From Acidobacteriota bacterium (lineage in GTDB: Bacteria > Acidobacteriota > Terriglobia > Bryobacterales > Bryobacteraceae), in the NCBI GenBank assembly GCA_021787555.1, contig JAJYLS010000007.1, positions 3,059 to 39,656 of the forward strand: 36,598 nt of DNA, read 5' to 3'. The notes beneath the pieces are model-generated. The model was not told where the DNA came from. It ran no database searches and saw nothing but the letters and a program-made list of their open reading frames with translations. Shown here piece after piece: positions 16,272 to 23,741 of the stretch. Position numbers and translations under genes: made by a program. Positions within the stretch are counted from its first letter, which is position 1. The number at the start of each line of letters is the position of its first letter.

Positions 16272-17144
16272 ATGGACGCGGCGCAACATTTTCCGGTGAT
16301 GTCCGGCGAAGCGCTGGAGCTGCTGGCGATCCGGCCGGAGGGCGTATACGTGGACGCCACCTGCGGGTTGGGGGGGCACACCGCGCTGATTGCGCAGCGG
16401 CTCACGACGGGAATAGTGATCGCGAACGATCGCGATCCGGCGTCGCTCGCGCTGGCGCGCGAGAACACGCGAACATGGGCGGACCGGATCCGGTTTCATC
16501 ACGGGCGCTTCGGCGATCTTCCCGAAGCCATCGCGAGTGCGGGTTTCGAAAAAGTGGATGGGCTCCTGGCGGATCTGGGCGTCAGCCGGTATCAGCTTAC
16601 CTCGCCGGAGCGCGGATTTTCTTTCATGGCGGATTCTGCGATCGATATGCGGATGGATCAAACCACCGGCGTACCGGCTGCCGATCTCGTCAATTATGCG
16701 AACGAACAAGCGCTCGCCGATATTATTTACCGGCTGGGCGGGGAAAGGAGGGCGCGGAGAGTAGCTAGAGCAATCGTTCGGGCACGGCCCATACGGAGCA
16801 CACGGCATCTGGCCGATGTCGTGGACCGGGCCGTGCCCAGGACGAGTCGCCTGGAGCCGGCCACAAAAACATTCATGGCCCTGCGGGCGGCAACCAACGA
16901 GGAGCCGGAGGAATTGCGCCGGCTGCTGCGGACCGGTCCGGAGCTCTTGAATCGCAAAGGGCGGATGGTGATGATCAGCTTCATTTTCGACGACGACCGC
17001 GCGATCAAATTACGGTTTCGGGAGCTCGCCCAGGAAGGGCACGCGACGCTCCTGACAAAGCATCCGTTGACGCCGAGCGGAGAAGAAGTGCGAGCGAATC
17101 CGGCGTCGCGCAGCGCGAAGCTGCGAGCGGTAGAGATGGAATAA
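16272..17144 (+). CDS. rsmH: 16S rRNA (cytosine(1402)-N(4))-methyltransferase RsmH
   Basis: RsmH (MraW) uses S-adenosylmethionine to methylate N4 of C1402 in 16S rRNA. At 290 residues it is close to the usual 300-310. Seen are HFPVMSGEALELL, the SAM-binding VDATCGLGGHTALIA, NDRDPASLALA, DGLLADLGVSRYQLTSPERG and FSFMADSAIDMRMD. Some normally invariant positions differ: SSPQLD is SRYQLT, and the HPATRTFQALRI block reads EPATKTFMALRA. The catalytic framework is kept, so activity is likely. The start ATG at 16272 follows the mraZ stop by six bases. Confidence 0.95.
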   Translation: MDAAQHFPVMSGEALELLAIRPEGVYVDATCGLGGHTALIAQRLTTGIVIANDRDPASLALARENTRTWADRIRFHHGRFGDLPEAIASAGFEKVDGLLADLGVSRYQLTSPERGFSFMADSAIDMRMDQTTGVPAADLVNYANEQALADIIYRLGGERRARRVARAIVRARPIRSTRHLADVVDRAVPRTSRLEPATKTFMALRAATNEEPEELRRLLRTGPELLNRKGRMVMISFIFDDDRAIKLRFRELAQEGHATLLTKHPLTPSGEEVRANPASRSAKLRAVEME

Positions 17145-17154
17145 GTTCTCAGAA

Positions 17155-17192
17155 TGCCGGCAAAATGCCGGCACGGCGGGCTGGAAGCCCGC
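17155..17192. repeat. Interspersed GC-rich hairpin repeat
   Basis: Between rsmH and ftsL, the palindrome TGCCGGCA occurs twice (17155-17162 and 17166-17173), followed by a perfect seven-pair hairpin, GCGGGCT and AGCCCGC around GGA (17176-17192). This wording is familiar as an intergenic repeat of acidobacterial and planctomycete genomes. It ends 19 bases before the ftsL start, just ahead of its AGGAAGG ribosome binding site. Confidence 0.6.
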
Positions 17193-17211
17193 GCTACAGG
17201 AAGGAAACGAC

Positions 17212-17670
17212 ATGGCGACGCTGCCCGCATTTGCACGAAGCAACGAGGCCCCCGTGGCCATCCCGCGGCCGCAACGCGATCCGTTCGGCTTGCGCTCGCT
17301 GCCGTATGAGGATGTGTTCTTTTACTGCAAGCGGATCGACAATTCCCGGCTGGTGCGAGAGCCCGATCCGAAGGCGCCCAATGCATGCTGGTCGGCCGTG
17401 GGCGTCGCCAGCGTAATTTTGGCACTGCTGCTGGGCGTGCTCGCGCCGAACGTGGCGTCCACGCTGTCCGGATATAGACTGGAATCCCTGCGTTCCGAGC
17501 AGCGCCAGCTTCTGGATGAACGCCGCACGCTGGAACTCCAGGAAGCCGAACTGCTGAGCCCGGCACGGCTCGATCAACTTGCCAAAGATCAGGACATGGT
17601 TGCCCCCTCCGCCGGCCAGGTGGTGCACCTCGAGCGCGGCGCCGACGGTGCGGTGGCGATGGTGAAGTGA
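17212..17670 (+). CDS. ftsL: FtsL-like divisome protein
   Basis: The 152-residue protein has the bitopic layout of FtsL: an unusually long cytoplasmic N-terminus of about 58 residues, one transmembrane helix (about 60-80, SAVGVASVILALLLGVLAP) and a periplasmic coiled coil (about 87-115, rich in Leu, Glu and Arg), ending with DQLAKDQDMVAPSAGQVVHL, the post-coil segment typical of FtsL/DivIC. FtsL pairs with FtsB and helps activate FtsWI. The call rests on layout plus position between rsmH and ftsI; sequence identity in this family is low. AGGAAGG lies eight bases before the ATG. The cytoplasmic part, with LPYEDVFFYCKRIDNSRLVR, is not found in E. coli FtsL. Confidence 0.82.
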   Translation: MATLPAFARSNEAPVAIPRPQRDPFGLRSLPYEDVFFYCKRIDNSRLVREPDPKAPNACWSAVGVASVILALLLGVLAPNVASTLSGYRLESLRSEQRQLLDERRTLELQEAELLSPARLDQLAKDQDMVAPSAGQVVHLERGADGAVAMVK

Positions 17671-17743
17671 GTTGTGAGTCATGAGTCGTGAGTTATGAGT
17701 TAGGGGCCATAACTCAGGACTCATAACTCATCACTGACGACTC
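17669..17743. repeat. Heptanucleotide inverted repeat between ftsL and ftsI
   Basis: Six tandem 7-base units of the form GAGTYRT (17669-17710) are answered by five inverted units (17709-17743). Arms of 34 bases match at 27 positions around a GGGGCCA loop (17703-17709). The element begins at the ftsL stop and ends one base before the ftsI ATG, so no normal Shine-Dalgarno is left for ftsI. Confidence 0.85.
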
Positions 17744-17744
17744 T

Positions 17745-19757
17745 ATGCGCCGCCTCGTCTACCTCACCGTACTGGCTGGACTGTGGGGCGGAGCCATATT
17801 CCTCAAGCTGTTTTCTCTTCAGGTCCTGCATCACCAACAATATGCCCGCATGGCGCGGGGGCGGCAGGAGCTGCGCATCGAAATTCCGGCGCCGCGGGGC
17901 ACTATTTTCGACCGCGACGGGCAGCCGCTGGCCATGAGCGTGCCTGCGGAATCCGTGTTCATCGATCCGCGCAAGGTCGACCTGGAAGTCGCCTCGGGGC
18001 TGCTGGCGGGGGTTTTGCATCTCGACCGCGCGCAGCTCTACGGCAGCATGAAGCAGGCGCTCGAGAACCACCGTGGGTTCCTGTGGATCAAGCGCAAGAT
18101 CAGCCCCCAGGAAGCGGCCAACCTGCGCGCGCTGCACCTGCGGTGGATCGCTTTCCAGCGGGAAAGCGAGCGGCACTATCCGAACGGCCCGCTGGCGGCC
18201 CACGTGCTCGGCTCGGTGGATTTCGAAGAGCGCGGCAATGCGGGCATCGAAAAATCGATGGACGCAGTGCTGCGCGGCGAGCCCGGCAGGATACGCCTGC
18301 TCACCGATGTGAAGCGCCGCGGCATTGAATCGCAGCTTGTTTCGGAAGCACGCCCCGGGAGTTCGCTTACCCTGACCATCGACGAACGCGTGCAGTTCAT
18401 GGCCGAGCGCGACATCGCCGCGGCCGTGGAAGAGCACCACGCCGTCAGCGGCAGCGTGGTGGCGATGAATCCGTACACGGGCGATATCCTGGCGCTGGCC
18501 AGCTATCCGACATACGATCCCAACAAGGGGCCGCGGCCGGGGGAGAATCGCCTGGCGCGGATGAATCACGCCGTCTCGGTGCCGTTCGAGCCGGGTTCGG
18601 TGTACAAGGTGATCACCCTTTCCGCGGCGCTCGAAACCACCCCGCTCACTCCCGACAGTCTCATCAATTGCCACGGCGGCGTGCTCCGCCTGCCGGGCCG
18701 GGTGATCCACGATTCGCACAGCGGTCTCGGCCTGATCCCCATGGCCATCGTGCTGGCGAAATCGAGCAATATCGGCGCGATCATGATCGGCATGCAGGTC
18801 GGCCAGCAGAATATGTATCGCTATATGCGCGCGTTCGGCTTCGGACAACGGACCGGCATCCAGTTGCCGGCGGAATCGCCGGGCAAGGTGCGCAAGCTGG
18901 AATACTGGGGCAAGACTTCGCTGGCCTCCGTCTCCATGGGCCAGGAAGTCAGCGTGACGACCGTGCAATTGGCGCAGGCGGCGTCGGTGATCGCCAATGG
19001 CGGGATGCTGGTTCGGCCGCGATTGATTTTGAAAAAAGGCGACCGGCCGGTGCCGCCCGCCCAGCCGGTGCGCGTGGTTCGCCCCGAAACGGCCATCACC
19101 ATGCGCCAGATGATGGAAGGCGTGGTACTGTTCGGAACCGGCAGGCGGGCGAAGGTGGCGGGCTATTCGGTCGGCGGCAAGACGGGATCGGCGCAGATCT
19201 TCGACACGGCCATCGGCCACTATACGCACACCTACAACGGTACGTTCATGGGCATCGCGCCGCTGACCAATCCGGCGATCGTGGCGGTTGTCACATTGAA
19301 CGGCACCCACGGCGAAGGCGGCTTTGGCGGCGTGGCGGCGGCGCCGGTGTTTCAAGTAGTCGCCGGGGAAGCCTTGCGCGTGCTCGACGTGCCCAAAGAT
19401 CTTCCCGAGCCCGAATCCCCGCCGAAGACGCTGGTGGCTAAGAATGAAGATATGGACGATCTTTCCATCGCCGACCTCGGATCGAACCAGCCGAATATCC
19501 TGGAAGAGGGGGAGAACGAGGACGGGGGCCAGGGGCCAGGGGCCAGCGGCCAGGGAGTGGAGGTTCGCTCCGCCAGCAGCCAATCCCCGGTGGTCCCCAA
19601 TTTTCGAGGTATGACGATGCGCGCCGTGTTGACTGAAGCGGCGGAGAAGGGCATCACCATTTTGCCGGACGGCAGCGGCGTGGCGCGGCTCCAGGACCCG
19701 CCGCCGGGCTCGGCGCTGCATCCAGGAGAACGCATTCGCGTCCGATTTGCCAGATGA
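17745..19757 (+). CDS. ftsI: Septal peptidoglycan transpeptidase FtsI (PBP3) with PASTA domain
   Basis: The 670-residue class B penicillin-binding protein crosslinks septal peptidoglycan as the partner of FtsW. It has a short cytoplasmic end and a signal anchor (about 5-27), then the dimerisation domain with PAPRGTIFDRDGQPLA and HVLGSVDFEERGNAGIE. The transpeptidase domain has catalytic Ser-285 in SVYK, SSN at 340-342 and KTG at 479-481. A linker (about 550-615) leads to one PASTA domain (616-670, SPVVPNFRGMTMRAVL). Single PASTA tails occur on division PBPs of several phyla and bind muropeptide or partner proteins. The linker is encoded in part by four 7-base units of GGGGCCA type at 19525-19552; gain or loss of a unit would frameshift off the PASTA domain. 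The ATG follows an inverted repeat and lacks a clear ribosome binding site. Confidence 0.96.
   Translation: MRRLVYLTVLAGLWGGAIFLKLFSLQVLHHQQYARMARGRQELRIEIPAPRGTIFDRDGQPLAMSVPAESVFIDPRKVDLEVASGLLAGVLHLDRAQLYGSMKQALENHRGFLWIKRKISPQEAANLRALHLRWIAFQRESERHYPNGPLAAHVLGSVDFEERGNAGIEKSMDAVLRGEPGRIRLLTDVKRRGIESQLVSEARPGSSLTLTIDERVQFMAERDIAAAVEEHHAVSGSVVAMNPYTGDILALASYPTYDPNKGPRPGENRLARMNHAVSVPFEPGSVYKVITLSAALETTPLTPDSLINCHGGVLRLPGRVIHDSHSGLGLIPMAIVLAKSSNIGAIMIGMQVGQQNMYRYMRAFGFGQRTGIQLPAESPGKVRKLEYWGKTSLASVSMGQEVSVTTVQLAQAASVIANGGMLVRPRLILKKGDRPVPPAQPVRVVRPETAITMRQMMEGVVLFGTGRRAKVAGYSVGGKTGSAQIFDTAIGHYTHTYNGTFMGIAPLTNPAIVAVVTLNGTHGEGGFGGVAAAPVFQVVAGEALRVLDVPKDLPEPESPPKTLVAKNEDMDDLSIADLGSNQPNILEEGENEDGGQGPGASGQGVEVRSASSQSPVVPNFRGMTMRAVLTEAAEKGITILPDGSGVARLQDPPPGSALHPGERIRVRFAR
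19525..19552 (+). repeat. Four tandem GGGGCCA-type heptads inside ftsI
   Basis: Three exact GGGGCCA units (19525-19545) and one GCGGCCA (19546-19552) encode about residues 594-603 of the FtsI linker. Seven is not a multiple of three, so a change of one unit shifts the frame upstream of the PASTA domain. Confidence 0.9.
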
Positions 19758-21289
19758 AGCTGGGCGAGTTACTTTCCGGCGCCGGGCTGAAACAGCCGCT
19801 GCCGCCGGAGCTTGCCGCAATCGAGGCCGGCGGCCTGGATTACGATTCACGCCGCGTGCAACCGGGATTTTTGTTTTTCGCTTTCCCCGGCAGCCGCATC
19901 GACGGCCGCGCGTTTGCGCGGGATGCGCTGGCTCGTGGGGCGTTGGCGGTGGTGAGCGAACTGGACCCGCCGCCGGAATTCGCGGGCGTGTGGCTCCAGG
20001 TGGAGCACGGGCGCCGCGCGCTGGCTATCGCCGCACGGAATTTCTATGGCAGGCCGGACGAGCGCCTGGGACTGACCGGTATCACCGGCACGAACGGTAA
20101 GACGACCACATCCTATTTAGTAGATGCCGTGCTGCGCGCTGCCGGGCACATGACGGCGCTCGTCGGCACCATCGAATATCACCTGGCCGGGAAAGTGCTG
20201 AAAGCGGTCAACACCACACCGGAATCGCTGGACCTGATGCGCCTGTTTTCCGAGCTTGAGCAAGCCGGAGGAACGCATGTCACAATGGAGGTATCTTCTC
20301 ACGCTCTGGAGCTTGGGCGCGTCTTCGGGCTCCGCTTCCACACGGCTGTTTTCACGAATTTGACGCGCGATCATCTGGATTTTCACGGCACCATGGAAGG
20401 CTACTTCGCCGCCAAGCACAAGCTATTCGAGGGCGCGGGCGGTCCGCCGCCCGAATGGGCGGTGTTGAACCGCGACGATCCGTATGCCCGCCGGATCAAG
20501 CTGGCGAACCAGACCCGGACCGTCTGGTATGGGCTGGGCCACGAAGCGGAGCTGCGCGCGCAGCACATCTCTTCCGGGATTCAAGGCTTGCGTTTCGGAG
20601 CGCAATTCCACAAGCTGCGTTTTCCGATCGAGTCGCCGCTCATCGGCAAGATCAACGTGTACAACATCCTGGCGGCGTGCGGGGTGGGACTGACGTATGG
20701 CATCGCGCCGGAGACGATCGCGCGTGGGATTGCGCAGCTTCGCGCCGTCCCCGGCCGCTTCGAGCGCGTGGATGAAGGCCAGCCGTTCACCGTCGTGGTG
20801 GATTATGCGCACACCGATGACGCCCTGCGAAACGTGATCGCGGTGGCGCGCGGGTTGAATCCCCGGCGGGTAATTACGCTGTTCGGCTGCGGCGGCGACC
20901 GCGACCGCACCAAGCGCCCGCTGATGGGGCAGGCGGCGGCGGAGGGCAGCGATTTCGTCGTGCTGACGAGCGACAATCCACGCTCCGAAGATCCCCTCGC
21001 CATCATGAACGATGCGCTGGTGGGCATTCGCCGCGTGGACGTGCCGCACGTGGTGGAACCGGACCGCGCGGCGGCCATCGCGCGGGCGCTGAAGGAAGCG
21101 CGCGAGGGCGATATTGTGATTCTGGCGGGCAAAGGCCACGAGACCTATCAGGTGTTGAAGGACCGTACCATTGCGTTCGACGATCGCGCCGTGGCGAGAG
21201 AGTTGCTGAGAGGTTATGGCTACCACACGGAGGGGCCAGGCGGGGCACCCGCCGGTTCTGCGGGTCGGGGCCAGGGGCCAGGCGAATGA
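19754..21289 (+). CDS. murE: UDP-MurNAc-L-Ala-D-Glu:meso-diaminopimelate ligase
   Basis: MurE adds the third residue of the stem peptide in the cytoplasm using ATP. The 511-residue protein has the N-terminal substrate domain (LDYDSRRVQPGFLFFAFPG), ATP loop GTNGKTTT (112-119), TPESLDLM, EVSSHALELGRV, the likely carbamylated Lys-221 in AAKHKLF, and C-terminal DNPRSEDP (407-414). DNPR is the signature for meso-diaminopimelate rather than lysine. The ATG overlaps the ftsI stop by four bases. About 20 extra Gly/Pro-rich residues (492-511) at the C-terminus are encoded by GGGGCCA repeats and a small hairpin; they look like an added tail and have no equivalent in ordinary MurE. Confidence 0.96.
   Translation: MKLGELLSGAGLKQPLPPELAAIEAGGLDYDSRRVQPGFLFFAFPGSRIDGRAFARDALARGALAVVSELDPPPEFAGVWLQVEHGRRALAIAARNFYGRPDERLGLTGITGTNGKTTTSYLVDAVLRAAGHMTALVGTIEYHLAGKVLKAVNTTPESLDLMRLFSELEQAGGTHVTMEVSSHALELGRVFGLRFHTAVFTNLTRDHLDFHGTMEGYFAAKHKLFEGAGGPPPEWAVLNRDDPYARRIKLANQTRTVWYGLGHEAELRAQHISSGIQGLRFGAQFHKLRFPIESPLIGKINVYNILAACGVGLTYGIAPETIARGIAQLRAVPGRFERVDEGQPFTVVVDYAHTDDALRNVIAVARGLNPRRVITLFGCGGDRDRTKRPLMGQAAAEGSDFVVLTSDNPRSEDPLAIMNDALVGIRRVDVPHVVEPDRAAAIARALKEAREGDIVILAGKGHETYQVLKDRTIAFDDRAVARELLRGYGYHTEGPGGAPAGSAGRGQGPGE
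21232..21280 (+). repeat. GGGGCCA heptads and hairpin in the 3' end of murE
   Basis: One GGGGCCA at 21232-21238, a hairpin of ACCCGC (21247-21252) with GCGGGT (21260-21265), then two tandem GGGGCCA units (21267-21280). The element encodes the Gly/Pro-rich tail of MurE and ends six bases before the murF start codon at 21286. Confidence 0.75.
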
Positions 21290-22599
21290 GGCTGGATTTA
21301 CAAGAGGTTGCATCAGCGATCGGTGCAGCCGGAGAGTGGCCACCGGTCGAAGTTACGGGCTGGAGCGTGGACACCCGGACACAGAACGCGGGCGACGTAT
21401 ACTTCGCCCTGCGCGGTCCGCGGTTTGACGGTCACGATTTTGTCCCGACGGCGGTGGCCCAGGGTGCGGCGGCGGTAGTGGTCGAGCGCAAGGCGGGTGC
21501 GCCGAACGAGATGGTGGTGCCCGATAGCCTGGCGGCGTTGCAGCAACTCGGGCATCGGACACGGAAGCGGTGGGGCGGCAAGGTGGTGGCGGTGACCGGC
21601 AGCGCGGGCAAGACCACAACCAAGGATGCCGTCGCCCATCTCCTTTCGGCCGGATTTGCGGTGGGAAAAACGGTTGGGAATTTTAATAACCACGTGGGCG
21701 TGCCGCTCTCGATTTTGCGGCTGCCGGACGATTGCCGCGTGGCGGTACTCGAGATCGGGATGAACCACGGAGGCGAAATCCGGGAGTTGGCGGCCATTGC
21801 CGAGCCGAATGTCGGGGTGGTGACCAACGTAGGGTACGCGCACGTGGAATTTTTCGATGGGATCGACGGCGTGGCGGCAGCCAAGCGCGAGCTGATCGAA
21901 AGCCTGCCGCGCGACGGCATCGCCGTGCTGAATGCCGACGATCAACGGGTGGTGCGCTTTCGCCACGCGCACCCCGGCCGCACCGTCACCTTCGGCTTTG
22001 GCTGCGCCGATGTGCGCGGAGAGGTGCTCGGTCCCGGACGTTTTCGCGCGCTGGGTGTGGAGTTCGAGACCCCGCTTTCCGGCCGCCATTCCGTCCTGAA
22101 TCTGCTGGCGGCTATCGCGGTGGCGCGCGTATTCGGAATCGCGCCGGAGCGGCTCCGCGAGCCCGTCCACACCTTCGCCGTGGGAGCGATGCGCGGCGAG
22201 CGTTTGGAGCACAACGGCATTGTCATCTGGAACGACTGCTATAACGCCAACCCGGAGGCCATGCGCTCGATGATCGACATGCTGGCGGAAAGCTCCGCGG
22301 GGCGGCGCATCGCGGTGCTCGGCGAGATGCTCGAGCTGGGGACGGCGGCGCCGGAACTGCACCGGCAACTTGGCTGCTACGCCGCCCAGCGCGGGATCGA
22401 TCTGCTGATCGGCGTGCGCGGACAGGCGCGCGAGATGGTGGATGCGGCGCTCGAATCCGGGGGGCGGGCGCAATTTTTCGAGGACCCTGCCGGCGCCGGA
22501 GAATTTCTCCGCGGCGAAGCGCGGCCCGGCGATGCCGTATTGTTCAAAGGTTCGCGGGGCGTGAAGGTGGAGAAGGCGCTGGAAAGGTTCGTGGGGTAA
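21286..22599 (+). CDS. murF: UDP-MurNAc-tripeptide:D-Ala-D-Ala ligase
   Basis: MurF adds the D-Ala-D-Ala dipeptide to complete the UDP-MurNAc-pentapeptide. The 437-residue protein shows GWSVDTRTQNAGDVYFALRG in the N-terminal domain, the ATP loop VTGSAGKTTTKDA, NFNNHVGVPLSILRL, EIGMNHGGEI, HSVLNLLAAIAVARVFG and NDCYNANPEAMRSMIDML, which together distinguish MurF from the other Mur ligases. The ATG overlaps the murE stop by four bases (ATGA), so translation is coupled. The gene is followed after three bases by mraY. Nothing is missing from the catalytic core. Confidence 0.97.
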   Translation: MRLDLQEVASAIGAAGEWPPVEVTGWSVDTRTQNAGDVYFALRGPRFDGHDFVPTAVAQGAAAVVVERKAGAPNEMVVPDSLAALQQLGHRTRKRWGGKVVAVTGSAGKTTTKDAVAHLLSAGFAVGKTVGNFNNHVGVPLSILRLPDDCRVAVLEIGMNHGGEIRELAAIAEPNVGVVTNVGYAHVEFFDGIDGVAAAKRELIESLPRDGIAVLNADDQRVVRFRHAHPGRTVTFGFGCADVRGEVLGPGRFRALGVEFETPLSGRHSVLNLLAAIAVARVFGIAPERLREPVHTFAVGAMRGERLEHNGIVIWNDCYNANPEAMRSMIDMLAESSAGRRIAVLGEMLELGTAAPELHRQLGCYAAQRGIDLLIGVRGQAREMVDAALESGGRAQFFEDPAGAGEFLRGEARPGDAVLFKGSRGVKVEKALERFVG

Positions 22600-22602
22600 G
22601 CG

Positions 22603-23739
22603 ATGCTTTACTATTTGCTCTACGAACAGCTTTACCGCTACTTCAGCCCGTTCCGCGTTTTCAGCTATGTTACTTTCCGGACCGCATTCGCCAGCCTCAC
22701 CGCGCTGTTTCTGTGTATCGCCCTCGGGCCGTGGCTCATTAATAAGCTGCGGCAGTTTCAGATCGGCCAATACATCCGCGAGGAAGGGCCGAAATCGCAT
22801 CAGAAGAAGGCCGGCACCCCGACCATGGGCGGCGTGCTCATCATTATTTCCATCGTCATTCCCACGCTGCTATGGGCGGACCTGCGCTACGCCTATGTAT
22901 GGGTTGCGCTGGCGGCGCTGGCCGGCTTCGGCTGGATCGGGTTCCTGGACGATTACGCCAAGATCACCCGCCGCCGGAACCTGGGCCTCAGCGGGCGGCG
23001 CAAGCTGGTCTATCAGTTTGGCATGGGCTTCGGGTTCGCGGCAGTGCTGCTGGTGATGCGAGCCTTCGGCGAATTCTCGACGGCCATGAATATTCCCTTT
23101 GCGAAACAATTTCAGCCTTCGCTGCTGATCGATGTGCTGCTGCCCCATCCGTGGCTGTACGTCGTGGGAGTGCTGCCGTTCTGCCTTTTCGTGGCGCTGG
23201 TGGTGGTCTTCGCTTCGAATGCGGTCAACCTGACAGATGGGCTGGACGGCCTGGCGATCGGGTTGATGGTGATTTCCGCCGGAGCGCTGACCATCCTCAC
23301 GTACGTCGGCGGCCACGTGGAACTGGCGAAGTACCTGCAAATCGCGCGCAATCCGCACACCTCCGAGCTGACGGTTTTCTGCGGCTCCATGACCGGCGCG
23401 AGCCTCGGGTTCCTGTGGTACAACGCGCATCCCGCCGAGATTTTCATGGGCGACGTCGGCTCGCTGGGGCTGGGCGGAGCCATGGCCGTGGTGGCGGTGC
23501 TGATCAAGGAGGAGGTGCTGCTGGTGTTCATCGGCGGCGTTTTCATTCTGGAAGCGCTTTCGGTGATTCTCCAGGTGGGCAGCTTCAAGCTGCGGCACGG
23601 CAAGCGGATTTTCAAGATGGCGCCGCTGCACCATCACTTCGAGGCACTCGGCTGGACGGAATCGAAGATCATCGCGCGCTTCTGGATCGCCGGCCTGGTG
23701 CTGGCGCTGTTCGCGCTGACGACGCTGAAACTGAGATAG
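22603..23739 (+). CDS. mraY: Phospho-N-acetylmuramoyl-pentapeptide-transferase
   Basis: MraY transfers phospho-MurNAc-pentapeptide to undecaprenyl phosphate, making lipid I in the inner membrane. The 378-residue protein is polytopic, with about ten helices, and contains KAGTPTMGGVLIIISIVIPT, the catalytic DDYAKITRRRNLGLS, NAVNLTDGLDGLAIG, MGDVGSLGLGGAMA and the C-terminal MAPLHHHFEALGWTESKI. All the conserved aspartates and the HHH motif are present. Its length is in the normal range for Gram-negative-type MraY. The start lies three bases after the murF stop, with a weak GGGGTAAGCG ribosome binding region. Confidence 0.97.
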   Translation: MLYYLLYEQLYRYFSPFRVFSYVTFRTAFASLTALFLCIALGPWLINKLRQFQIGQYIREEGPKSHQKKAGTPTMGGVLIIISIVIPTLLWADLRYAYVWVALAALAGFGWIGFLDDYAKITRRRNLGLSGRRKLVYQFGMGFGFAAVLLVMRAFGEFSTAMNIPFAKQFQPSLLIDVLLPHPWLYVVGVLPFCLFVALVVVFASNAVNLTDGLDGLAIGLMVISAGALTILTYVGGHVELAKYLQIARNPHTSELTVFCGSMTGASLGFLWYNAHPAEIFMGDVGSLGLGGAMAVVAVLIKEEVLLVFIGGVFILEALSVILQVGSFKLRHGKRIFKMAPLHHHFEALGWTESKIIARFWIAGLVLALFALTTLKLR

Positions 23740-23741
23740 GT

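Noticed and set aside
17155-17743. CRISPR array near ftsL because of repeated short units
   Set aside because: Units are 7-8 bases with no spacers; they are tandem or inverted microsatellite-like repeats.
22872-23741. Upstream extension of the murD frame through mraY
   Set aside because: This part overlaps mraY in another frame and reads as Arg/Gly/Ala-rich nonsense; murD proper starts at 23742 or 23787.
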